From Megamerina dolium (Eukaryota; Arthropoda; Insecta; Diptera; Megamerinidae): DNA of 64,000 nt. Under the pieces are notes generated by a model, which worked only from the letters and a program-made list of their open reading frames with translations, was not told where the DNA came from and made no database searches. The stretch is from positions 79,082,628-79,146,627 of the forward strand of contig OY978525.1 of the NCBI GenBank assembly GCA_963854835.1, given 5' to 3'. Shown here in pieces: positions 1-9,977 of this stretch (position 1 is the stretch's first letter; every line of letters begins with the position of its first letter). The position numbers and the translations under genes are program-made.

Positions 1-93
1 TTCTTCACTAACAAAAACTAAACCTAACAATATAAAATTCCTTAATAAAATATTTAAAATCCACCTTTTGTTTCTTTCTCATTCCCAGAATTG

Positions 94-99
94 TTTATT
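94..99 (-). terminator. Candidate poly(A) signal for EndoG
   Basis: TTTATT on plus reads AATAAA on minus, about 83 nt past the EndoG stop codon. Position and sequence fit a cleavage/polyadenylation signal; no transcript evidence is available. Confidence 0.5.
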
Positions 100-181
100 G
101 CTTCTATGATAAAATTTATCTACACTGAATATTTTTGGGACATCTTACGTTGCGCTTAAAAGTATTTGACGAGTGGCGTGT

Positions 182-988
182 CTATGCATTTTTCCCGTTG
201 ATTTTGGACAATTGTTTCCGATTAATTTTATCGAAGAAAAGTAAACCAGCCGCTCTTTCAATTGCTTCTGGTGGTACTTGAAAGACTTGCAAAGGTGTTT
301 CGTCACTTATAATTTGGTTCGGCATTACGTAGGCTTCCATCTCAAGGCGACTATCATTCATTTCGCCCACAATTATTTTATAAAAATGTGTCGGTACGGC
401 GACAGTATTAGTACCAATTACCTGGTACTTCACATACATTTTCCCGTCGTCTTCTTTATGCGGCAAATATAATGGTCCAGTACAGACATAAACATTGGTG
501 TATTTGCGCGTCAACTTGCGAATATATGACTCGAGGCGATTCCATGTATCTCTGTTAAAGCCTGCCCCTATTTGAGGGGCTATATTAGATAGATAAAATG
601 TATCTTCACAATGCTTTTGAAGGCGTCGATGATTACCTGCAGCCGCCATATGCCCTCTATCAAAGCCCGAACGACGGTAATCGGAATTCTCCGACCGAAA
701 ATATCGATGTATACTTTCATCAGACTTGAAATCACATTTAGAACGATCGACCACATCATTTTTCGCTACCGAATCAGGCGTAAGATGTTCAAACACCCAA
801 TGGGGCACACGATTTCGACGATCGTAAGAAAGTACAAAATCTGAGTAAGATCGAACGAGGTCCAAGCCAGGGAACCCATATTTCATAATTTGAGAAACTC
901 GACTTGGTGTTGTAGATATATTGGCTCCATCCGTTGGCACGGCTGCTGAAACGGTGCCAAATATCGGTAACGCTGGTTTGCGAACAAT
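182..988 (-). CDS. EndoG: Endonuclease G, mitochondrial - exon 2 (catalytic)
   Basis: This exon encodes about 268 residues of a DNA/RNA non-specific (beta-beta-alpha metal) endonuclease, the mitochondrial EndoG family, which cleaves nucleic acids in the intermembrane space or after release to the nucleus. The signature DRGHMAAAGNH is visible, with the catalytic His at about residue 162 of the joined protein, followed by the family's metal-site segment containing GFNRDTWNRLE (Asn about 194). The acceptor is read as an AG at 990-989, so the exon opens with ATT GTT CGC; this keeps phase 0 with exon 1 and adds the conserved-looking stretch PIFGTVSAA before the core. The joined protein is 317 aa, a normal length for insect EndoG. 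The stop TAG is at 184..182. No frame damage is visible. The neighbours are all transposon debris. Family assignment is established knowledge; the splice sites are inferred from the sequence. Confidence 0.95.
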   Translation of the reverse strand: MVRKPALPIFGTVSAAVPTDGANISTTPSRVSQIMKYGFPGLDLVRSYSDFVLSYDRRNRVPHWVFEHLTPDSVAKNDVVDRSKCDFKSDESIHRYFRSENSDYRRSGFDRGHMAAAGNHRRLQKHCEDTFYLSNIAPQIGAGFNRDTWNRLESYIRKLTRKYTNVYVCTGPLYLPHKEDDGKMYVKYQVIGTNTVAVPTHFYKIIVGEMNDSRLEMEAYVMPNQIISDETPLQVFQVPPEAIERAAGLLFFDKINRKQLSKINGKNA

Positions 989-1065
989 CTTGTTTAGGAA
1001 TTAAATAGGGCAAACGGGAAGAAGCATTTAGATACTATTAAATTCAATTGTTGTAACGTACTCAC

Positions 1066-1212
1066 CTGGCCATATACTGCGTCATGGTGTTGACAATAGT
1101 TCTCAGACAACAAAAAACGTTCTCGCTCCGTATATGTACCATACCAAAAACTACATACAGCTGTGCTGCTGATTGTCAATAAACCTGTCAGAAACCTTTT
1201 ATTCATGCTCAT
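1066..1212 (-). CDS. EndoG: Endonuclease G, mitochondrial - exon 1 (targeting)
   Basis: This is the first coding exon, 49 codons starting MSMNKRFLTG. The basic start followed by a hydrophobic run (LLTISSTAVCSFWYG) fits a mitochondrial presequence or membrane anchor. It ends at CAG|GTGAGT (donor GT at 1065-1064), leaving phase 0, and the intron 1065..989 is only 77 bp, typical of Diptera. Two in-frame ATGs (1212 and 1206) are possible starts; the first is used because nothing argues against it. Identity rests on its position and phase relative to exon 2, since this leader is poorly conserved in the family. Confidence 0.85.
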
Positions 1213-1664
1213 TTAAAGAAAATACTATCCACATAATACTAAAAACAGCATACCGATGGTAAACTGCATGCCGTTTTCCATCGATTCATTGAAAATGTTC
1301 AACACACCACAACGGTTATTCCGTGGTTATATAACAAATCAATTGAACGTCAATCATGACGCTCATTTTCCGTTTCACCAATTTGGATTGTTGGTGGTTA
1401 CACATGATTGCTGAGACAGAGGTGTAATATTTTGTACCTTCGTATTATGCTGTTCCTGTCTGTATTTACATTTGTTTTCACGCCAGCACTTGTATTTGCA
1501 CAAACTTGAATCATTGACAAGGGAAGAGAAACGAGTGCAGAGTTTGTTCTTTTGTCTTCGAAATACAATTTGCCGAAATACAAGTTTCTGCGTGGAAAAT
1601 CAGATTAATTTATCAAATATTAAGAAAAAGATGTATAGACCCTTATTAGTCGAAATAAAAAAAA
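1213..1664. other. EndoG upstream region, no gene seen
   Basis: This is AT-rich DNA upstream of EndoG that presumably holds its promoter and 5' UTR. I recognise no core promoter motif with confidence. Short ORFs here have no family resemblance. Confidence 0.5.
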
Positions 1665-1720
<56 letters not shown>

Positions 1721-1871
1721 TATGTCAAGAATGAGTTTACACATTGAAAAAAAATTCAAATTTTCAACTTTCTTAGCCAAAAATATTAACTTTTATTTCC
1801 ATATACAAATTTTTTTTATTAGTTACAGATATTTACAGAAAGAAATTTTACTCAATTTTACAAGTGTCAAG

Positions 1872-1934
<63 letters not shown>
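1665..1934. repeat. Two (TA)n microsatellites with AT-rich spacer
   Basis: There are (TA)n runs at about 1665-1717 and 1876-1934, separated by AT-rich sequence. The second abuts the left inverted repeat of the rosa-type element. Confidence 0.95.
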
Positions 1935-1938
<4 letters not shown>

Positions 1939-2798
1939 TTTTCATTAGGGACATAACAATTTTATCTATTAATAAAACACAGAAATATTTGAGATATTGA
2001 GTTCAAATTGTGGATATATTGCAAGCATTACATTTTATGAATGAAATTCGATTTCGGTCATATGACCACCACGAGCCCGCTTATAGCGGTCGATTCTTTG
2101 GACCCAATTTTCCACCACTCTAGCACACATTTCGACCGCAACGTTGGCAATTTCGCTTTGGATGTTGTCTTTGAGCTCGTCTAAAGTTGCTAGCTTGTTG
2201 GCATAGACCAGTGACTTGATAAAGCCCCATAAAAAGAAATCCAATGGTGTTAGATCGCATGAACGAGGCGGCCATTCGACCGGACCATTTCTCGAGATAG
2301 CACGTTCACCGAATTTGCCTTGCAATAAATCGATTGTGACGTGTGCTGTGTGTCTAGTGGCACCGTCTTGTTGAAACCACATATCGCTGATGTCAAGTTC
2401 ATCCAATTCTGGCCACAAATAATCTTCCAACATAGCATGATAGCGCTCTCTATTGACGGTAACATGTCGGTCGTTTTCATCCACGAAAAAATACTGCCCA
2501 ATCACACTTCCAGCATGAAAACCTCACCAAAGAGTAACTTTTTGCGGGTGCAACGGTGTCTCAAGAAGCACTTGTGGGTTTGTTGCTGACCAATAACGCA
2601 TATTTTGCTTATTGACAAAGCCATTGAGCCAGAAATGAGCTTCATCGCTGAAGATGATTTTACGCTCTTAAAGTTGCGACCATCGACTCAAAATTTCGGT
2701 AGTAATTTTTAATAATTTCCAAACGTTGCTGGTTCGTGAAGGGTTAAGGGTGCGCTCATATAAAGATACGAAATTGTTATGTCCCTAATGGAAAACCC
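1935..2798 (-). mobile_element. Rosa-type (DD41D) Tc1/mariner element, internally deleted
   Basis: This 864-bp element has 28-bp terminal inverted repeats beginning GGGTTTTTCATTAGGGACAT (left 1935-1962; right 2771-2798, one mismatch) and is flanked by TA on both sides. The transposase reads on minus. The catalytic core survives: FSDEAHF (first Asp), WFQQDGA (second Asp) and TPLDFFLWG (third Asp) with 41 residues between the last two, the DD41D spacing of the rosa subgroup first described from Ceratitis. The helix-turn-helix N-terminus is missing. A TGA stop after VTLW (about 2523) and a stop just upstream of the first Asp further inactivate it. It is a non-autonomous relic. Confidence 0.85.
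2035..2505 (-). pseudogene. Rosa-type transposase, C-terminal 156 codons
   Basis: This open stretch inside the rosa-type element covers the second and third catalytic Asp residues. The same frame continues upstream to 2680 only through a TGA codon, giving the first Asp block. It lacks the DNA-binding domain and cannot make an active transposase. Confidence 0.85.
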
Positions 2799-2808
2799 TA
2801 TATATATA

Positions 2809-2842
2809 TACTCGAACCTATATATATATATAGGTTCGAGTA
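2809..2842. repeat. Perfect 34-bp palindrome
   Basis: CTCGAACCTATATAT is followed directly by its reverse complement, extended by TA at both ends. It lies in the gap between the rosa-type element and the BEL/Pao relic and could extrude as a hairpin. Confidence 0.9.
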
Positions 2843-2879
2843 CTCATCGACCAAGGTTCTCAAAGGATATTTATTTTTA

Positions 2880-4380
2880 CCAAGGTACAAAATCGGCTGA
2901 GGCTTCCCTTGCAAGTAACTCACGTCGAATGGAATGGGTGGGAAAACCATCCAAAACTCTAATCAGACTTGTACCGTTACGTTAGTCGCTTGACCAAATT
3001 CTTTTCAACGTTTAAACTTTCTCAGCTTGATTGGCAGCAATTCGAAATGTTAGATTCGGCTGACCCGAATTGCTTCATGCAAGCGCGAATCGACATGATC
3101 ATTTTTTTCGACACAAGTCGAGGAAGTTTCCAATGAATTTCTTAGTTCTCAACTATGGAATTTTTGCGAAGAGGAGGAAGTGAGTCAGTCAGCTCAAATC
3201 TCGGAAGAGGATATAGCCTGCGAACACTACTATCGGACGACCACATCTCGTAGGTCGGATGGAAGATATGTGGTCAGGCTTCCATTTAAATCCAATTTTA
3301 TCGCTCTTGCGGCTCTTGGTTACTCTCGAACCATAGCCTAAAATCAGTTCTCAGTATGGAGCAAAATTTCTCAAAGAAAGACGACTTCAAAGCCATTTAC
3401 GATGAGGTTCTCGAAGATTACCTCACGCTGGATCATATAGAACTCACAGGCTCGCATGAAATCATTTCTGATGGCAAGTATTTCTCATTTTACCAGCCAC
3501 ATCATGCAGTGGTGAGGACGAAAAGGAAAGCCACCAAAGTGCGTGTTGTTTTTAACGCCTCAAGAAGCACCGGCTCAGGCTATTCTCTCAACGACGTACT
3601 ACATATAGGTCCCACATCACAACCAGATCTCATGGTTCTCATCCTGAAGTGGAGACTATATCATTTCGTTTTCAATGGTGATGTACAGAAAATGTCCTCC
3701 ATGACGACCAAGATTTCCAACGAATTCTCTTTCGCAGGTCACCAAATGATCTAATTCTAGATTTTCGATTGAAGACAGTTACATTTGGTGTAAATTGCGC
3801 TCCATATTTAGCAACTCTGCAACAATTAGCTAAGGATTCCAAGAAGAATTTCCCTCTAGCGGAAAAAATAATCTGCACAGAAATCTCTGCGGATGACATA
3901 TTATCTGGATCTCATACAATTCCAGATGCAGTAGAATCTTTATCACAAGTGATACATGTCAAGCCAAGCCAAGCTGCTCCTTCAAGTGCTCTGGTTACAA
4001 GAACCGACCGGGTTGAATGCTTTAAACCTAGATAGATCATCAAATGGAATGTATTTATGCAGAAAGAGCTGAAGGCTCTCCTCAGCTCATCCACACCCAG
4101 CAACAAAAGTTCTTTGCTGACTTTAAATCCTTTTCTCAACAAGGAAAATCTCTTGAGAGTAAATGGTTGATTAGCTCATTCTGGTCTTAGTTATAATGAG
4201 CGCCACCCCATAATTCTTCCTGAAAAATCACGATTTTGCGTTCTGTATCTAGAGTTTCTCCATACTGCTCGAATGCCTCGACAAGAATTCTATATTCCTC
4301 TTCTTAAGACCCAAAGGGGCTCCGTTTCGAAGAGTTTTCTACTTTGTTCTGTAGAATCGAATCCGTGCTCAACTCTTATT
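2880..4380 (+). pseudogene. BEL/Pao LTR-retrotransposon relic (pol fragments)
   Basis: Broken plus-strand reading frames match BEL/Pao pol in order. Around 3120-3290 is the pol segment with GRYVVRLPFK. At 3356-3754 is an open stretch with YFSFYQPHHAVVR and KVRVVFNAS, a typical BEL/Pao reverse-transcriptase entry. At 3769-4035 are further RT fragments. At about 4140-4300 is a RNase H/integrase-junction segment with NERHPIIL. Frameshifts and stops separate the pieces. The same blocks occur in the minus-strand copy at 5.2-9.6 kb, which supports the family call. No LTRs were found for this copy. Confidence 0.75.
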
Positions 4381-4556
4381 TCATTTTATTTGTTATTTAA
4401 TCTTTAAGTAATAATTATTATTTAGACACAATTCATTTATTTCATTTCATTTTTTTAAAAACATCTTATTTTATAAAAAAAATTAGAATTGAAATTATTT
4501 ACAAAAAATTTATGTATTATATCATTATCTGAAAAATAAAAATGCGTTATCAATAT

Positions 4557-4922
4557 GTGGGTGCCGTAGCTCAGTGGTTAGTGTGTTCGCCTTCTGATCT
4601 GTAGGTCGTGGTTCAATCCCCGGCTGATGCATAACAAATTCAATATCGATAAGATTTTTCTTTCGAACGGTACCCACCTGTCGGCAAGCAATTGGCAATT
4701 CTTCCGACAGTAACAACTTGCCATGAAAAAGCTTCTTAAAGAACTCTGTGACAAAGCTCAGAAAAAGTGATGTCACAAGTGTTCTGCCGTTCGGAACCGG
4801 CTAAAATAAGTAGGTCCCTTCTAATATTGTCCAAAATTTAAAACGCACAACAGTAATGGAAGAGAAGCTCCGCCAATGAGCCCTTTGGGGCTTTAAGTGC
4901 CACATATTTATTTATTTATTTT
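4557..4922 (+). mobile_element. tRNA-derived SINE, copy 1
   Basis: The head GGTGCCGTAGCTCAGTGGTT carries a Pol III A-box-like block, and GGTCGTGGTTCAATCCCC, about 35 bp later, is B-box-like. A unique body of about 290 bp follows and ends GGGGCTTTAAGTGCCACATA with a TTTA-rich tail. A 10-bp target-site duplication (TTATCAATAT) flanks it at 4547-4556 and 4923-4932, showing retroposition. The head resembles a lysine-type tRNA more than others, but that is a weak call. At least eight more pieces of this family lie in the window. Confidence 0.88.
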
Positions 4923-5000
4923 TTATCAATATCCAGTCCGCATGTGCAATCAATTTTTATTCTATCTATATACGTACATACTTACATACATATCTGCAAT

Positions 5001-5221
5001 TTATTCAGTTCTAAATCATTTTAATTTAATCATTCACTCAAAAAATGTATATATGAATATTCAATAAATTATAAAAATTAATATAGAGAAAATACCGCCA
5101 TTAAAAAACGATTCTCGTCGTCGAAACTCGAAGAAGTACAAAATGAAAGCAATCCGCATATGGTGGAGATTGACTGCAGCGCTATCGGACGGCAAGACGA
5201 CGCGATGCGAAACAGTGCACA
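5001..5221 (-). repeat. BEL/Pao-type LTR fragment, copy 1
   Basis: On minus it begins TGTGCACTGTTTCGCATCG at 5221 and runs to an AATAAA-containing end near 5001. It sits just past the pol end of the minus-strand BEL/Pao relic, where a 3' LTR belongs. A similar sequence is at 14533-14757. Confidence 0.65.
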
Positions 5222-5225
5222 GGGT

Positions 5226-8200
5226 GGCCTAATCATCCCCGCCCCCTTGCACGAGTGCAACATTAAGAGCCTTTCGGGGCCTCTCTAAGGTTTTCACTGC
5301 CGTCTCCAGCAAATTATGGGTTTGTGCGAAGTCCGGTGCTCGATTTTCGGATGTTTCGGCTCCTGGACTCGACGCCGCGTAGTTCTCTCGTCTTATGCGT
5401 CCTTTTCGGCCTACGTTGGGGAGGAAGGGCTGTCATAATTTGAGATCGAGATTTCTGTTTGTGAATATTACAAACTTTGCATTGGAAAATGCATTTTTCA
5501 ATTTTTGGTTTCAGACGAGAACCTGTCTAACCACACGAAACATCAAGCACTGCTCAGCGTGCAAGAGCAAAGTGTGAATATATTCGAGATAAAGTGTACA
5601 ATATCGAGAGCTATCGAGAATGATAATAGAATGACGCTCGTTGTAGCTTAGCGCAGCAAGAGCAAGACCATTCACTCTCATAATACCTTCTTTATCTAGC
5701 ATGGGATTCAACACAAAAAGAGAGCTCTTTTTGCTAACTGGTTTTGATTCGAGCAGCGAAGCTCGTTCTTTTGGGTAGTAACGAGACTGGGTTACTGATA
5801 TTAGTCGGAATTTTACAAACTGTATCTCTTCATGAGATAGAGGGATAATATTTCTACAATTCGACTTGCGAACGTTAGCAGAGCTATTGTGCACAAAGCG
5901 GAACATATACGCAATTACGCGAAAAGCGCGTGTTAGCAAAGAGAAGCTATCGAAAATGTCTTCTTTCAGCTTCCTCAGCTCTAAAGCCGACTCGTTTGTT
6001 GTGTGCGGCGTTTAAGTTGGCCAAAATTTAGGAGATTTTACAAGCCAGTGAGGTCCTTGCCACCAGAGAGAATTTGTACATAATTCTTGTGGTTTACATC
6101 CACATGTTCATAAATCAGCCAGGTCATCAGCACTGAGAACATGCCGCCACGTAGCACTGCCAACATTCTGCAAAATCTGGGAAGTACGATTCGCAACATA
6201 TGTTTTCCACATACACGGGCGTTTTTCTAGCCCCGCTAACATGATTTCTGAGCCAGACCAGAGAAATAGCTGACAATCGTTAAGACCAAGTTGCGAATGG
6301 ATAGATTTGACTAGTTTTGAGAGTAAAACTTCCCCACACAACTCTAATCGTGGGAGACTAACCGTTCTTATGAGAGCAACTTTTCCTTTGGAGACTAGAA
6401 GATGTGACGAGATGTTGTCATCTTTGCCTTGTGGAAACTTTGCTGGCAAACTTTCCACAAACTGATTCCATTTCATATGAAATTATGGTTTAACACACTC
6501 ATCCCAATCTACACCATAAAAGCCATAATTCTTGGAGTAGAATTTTAGCCTGAATCAAAAGTCGGGTCAAAAAGTTTTGCGACAGATGAGAGAACATGTC
6601 GCTTCATGACAGCATTTGAATTAGAAATCGGAGTGATGCTGTATGAAATGTGTTTGAGAGAGCGTTCCATCGAATTCCGAGAGTTTTCGTGGAACTCGAA
6701 CTGTGAAACCGTAAGAAATTATCATCTAGCAGACCGTTTTCAGGTATTCCTTCGAGTATTTTTTGATGATTTGCAGTAATTTTCTTCAGTGAAAATCCTG
6801 CGGAATCGAAGATTTGAATTACCTTATCCAATGCTTCACATATGGACTGGATGTCATGAGCTTCTGAGAGAATATCACCAATATAACTGACGATGGAGGA
6901 AGGTGCACAATTTATTCCAAAGGTTACGGGTTTAAATTTGAAATCCTGAACTAAGACATCAAGCGACAGTCGAAAAACAATTCTTTGGAAGTCTTGATCG
7001 TCTTCGTAAAGAAGTATCTGTCGGTATATTTGCTACACATCTCCATTGAAAACAAAACGATGTGAATGAGAAGCATTAGATCTGGTTAAAGAGTAGGACC
7101 AGTATAGAGAACATCGTTTAATGAGTTTCCAGAACTCGACGTTTTCGAGGAGTTGAACACAACACGAAAGCTGATAGTAACTTTTTCTGATCGAATTACT
7201 TGCATGAAGTGGTAAGTAAAACGAGAAATATCGGCCATCAGAAGAGATTTCATCAGAATTGGTGATTTCCATGTGGCCAAGAGTGAGATACTCTTTAAGA
7301 ACCTCATCATATACTAGTATAAGGCTCTCTTTTCTTTGGACATTCCATTCCATAGTAACAAACTGTGTCGCGTTTCTGCTAAATTTTGCGGACAATTTTT
7401 CTTGAACGGTAACCTTACCACATATCTTCCATATTTATTCCGTGTGGTCGTATATTTGTAGAGGCGCTCACAAAACTCGTCTTCCGACGACAGTGGAAGA
7501 GGGTCAGAAATTTCCTCTTGTTCTCTAAATTGCTTTAGCTGGGAACTGAGATCTTCATTGGAAACTTCATTGACTGGTATCGAGAATAGTGACACTTTCT
7601 CAGGAATCGATCCACTGCGAATCCACATAAATATTGTGTTTTGAGCTATTAGATTCCCACATGAGCTGTGGCGCAGACCTTGGGAATTAAGTCACTTCCT
7701 ATAACTAAGTTTATTTGGGCTGCCATATTACAATTTGGATCAGCCAGATCGAGTTTGGCAAATTCTAGCCAATTTGAGCGTTTTAGAATAAACGTTGGAA
7801 GCAGTTTGGTTAGTTGTGATAAAACTATGAGTTTTGCTTGTATTTTATGTTAGTCTTTGGAGATACTAACGTTAAAGAGCAGAGTTGTGTAGAATTTTGT
7901 ACTATTCTATCGCCCATTCCTGAAATTTGGAACAGAGAGTGTTGTGTAGGAAGTTGAATTCGCTTTTGAACTTTAGAAGATGAGATAAAAGTTCTCTGCA
8001 ATCCTTGTTCTATTAACGCTTGAACCTTGAACGTTTCTCGCAAAGGTTCTGTGGACATCATAGCAGTTGGAAGTAAGACTCTGCTTCATACAGTGTAGCA
8101 TAATGAACCCACTTGAGTGCAATTTTTGCATTTTGAAGAGTATGGTTGATCTTCTGATATACTACTTCGGCGCGAGTTCTTATTTGTTTTCGCGTGAGTA

Positions 8201-9570
8201 GCTACGGCGGTTTGTGAGATATTAGTTTGAGGTTTACTATTTGTAGGAGTTTACACTTGAGATTTCGGATGAAAATGAAGCTTATAATGATGTTTCTTTT
8301 TACAGTATACACAAGAGTAGTTACTGTTGCAATCACTTTTTCGGTCACTGTACACGAGACAGTTCTCATAGAAGTTATTGTTACGAACAAACTTTATTCT
8401 GTCGCGTACCGACAGTTTTTTGAATTTCGTGCAAAGGTTTACTGAGTGACTCGCAGTGCATAACCGACAAGTGTATGATATTCTGTTGAATTTACTCGTA
8501 GAAGTGTGTGGCCTATTGTTAGCAGAGTAATATGAGAAATTATTCCTTTTTGTTTTTATTGGACGAATTGAATTGAGCCTTTCTACGACTTCATATCTGC
8601 TAGTTAGGTACTCATCCATTTGAGACCATAGAGGAAGGTCTCTTCTGGAATTCAGAGACGGTTCCCAGAGCGACAAAGATTGTTCGGGTAACTTAGTCGA
8701 GCAGATATAGTTGTGTGGGATCCCAGCTCTTTGTTGAGGCATCTTGAGAAGCTAGGATAGACAGTGAGTTATTTATTGTCCTCTGAAATCGTTGAATCGC
8801 CTCACAGTCTTCTGTGTGAACAGTTGGCAAATTCAAAAGGGTTTTAATTTGGGCATCAACTAAGATTCTTTTATTTTCGTATCGGGCTTTCATTGCGTCC
8901 TAAGCAAGCTCAAAGTTTTCATCACTTAGCGATAATGTTTCACGATTGCACCATCTTTGCCTTGTGTCTTATTCCTGAGGTGATATAGTTTTCGGGTAGA
9001 AGTGAGTTTCGGATGGTTTATGTATACCGCTGTGAACATATCACGGAAAGACGGCCTTTCATTATAACTTCCACAGAACACTTCTGTATCACATGCAGGA
9101 ACTTGGAGGCAAATACTTGAGATGTTTGCCGGTGTTTCTCGATACTCTTTTGAAAAATTTGAACTTGTGGGTTTTTGAGGCTACAGAGTTTTGAGCAAAT
9201 CTTGCATTTGTGCTTTGCAAGTATAAAATTTTTTGGAACACAGATTTAATTATGCATTTGCAGATGCCATAAAATTGTCGGGTAACTCGCTGCTGTCAGT
9301 TGTGAACACTTGTTCGAATGCTGCGCGAATACGAGCCCAAGTATGTTCAAGTCCCTCACGTTTGACCTCAATGAGAAATTCACTTTGATCTTCAATTAAT
9401 ATTGAATCAAACTCAGAACAAAACTAAATAAGGTCATCTGATTCGAAAACGAACTTTGTTATCGCTGAGTTGTATGACTTCTTATGGGTTTTTGAATTAT
9501 TCACTATCCACTAATTCAACCGATTCAATTTTACTTTTTGGTGATCTGTTGATCGGCATATTGACTAATT
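5226..9570 (-). pseudogene. BEL/Pao LTR-retrotransposon relic, gag-pol order on minus
   Basis: Fragments follow the family order. Gag has paired zinc knuckles (8742-8251: CRLC, then YSCVYCKKKHH...HFH). The retropepsin-like segment is 8061-7825 (ALIEQGLQRTFISS). Pol entry is 7628-7314 (GRYVVRLPFK), followed by reverse transcriptase (7395-7033). Connection/RNase H lies at 6831-6604 (TKTLGIRWNA) and 6476-6108 ([12 protein letters not shown]), and the integrase-junction region at 5939-5511 (SYNERHSII). Stops and frameshifts separate every block, so it is dead. The 5226-5510 stretch is the degraded end of pol. The 3' LTR is probably 5221-5001. The region 8900-9570 fits the gag N-terminus only loosely. 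Confidence 0.8.
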
Positions 9571-9977
9571 AAATTTTTGAATTGACCAATAAATAATTGA
9601 TATGGGCCGCTTAGGTGCGTATAAATGAATAAATGCGTTTAAATGCAAATAAATTCAATAAATTTGTACACGAGAATGTAACAAAGGCGCAAGAATTGTG
9701 ATATTTCAATTGAGAAATACATAGTAATATATAGTGCACTAATATCTATTGTAACTGAAATGAGACAAAACAATGTTCAATTGTTCAAACAATTGGCGTG
9801 ATTTCTATAGTGCACCCTTGTAAATGAATGGCTTTATAATTTTGTACTGAAGTGTAATTGAGATTCACTTCAACGTTTGAAACCACCAAAACATCTTTGT
9901 CACTAAATTTAGATTTTATGTATATTTAAGAGAAATATTTATAAAATAATATATAAAGAAATATATTTTATAATATT

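Noticed and set aside
4557..4632. A possible genuine tRNA gene (A and B boxes)
   Set aside because: The anticodon arm and acceptor stem do not pair well, the unit repeats with a shared non-tRNA body and has target-site duplications, so it is a SINE head.
4525..4776. Minus-strand ORFs of 80-100 codons over SINE copies (also 19684-19995 and 57286-57544)
   Set aside because: The same peptide recurs at each SINE copy in the antisense orientation, so it is a shadow of the repeat rather than a gene.
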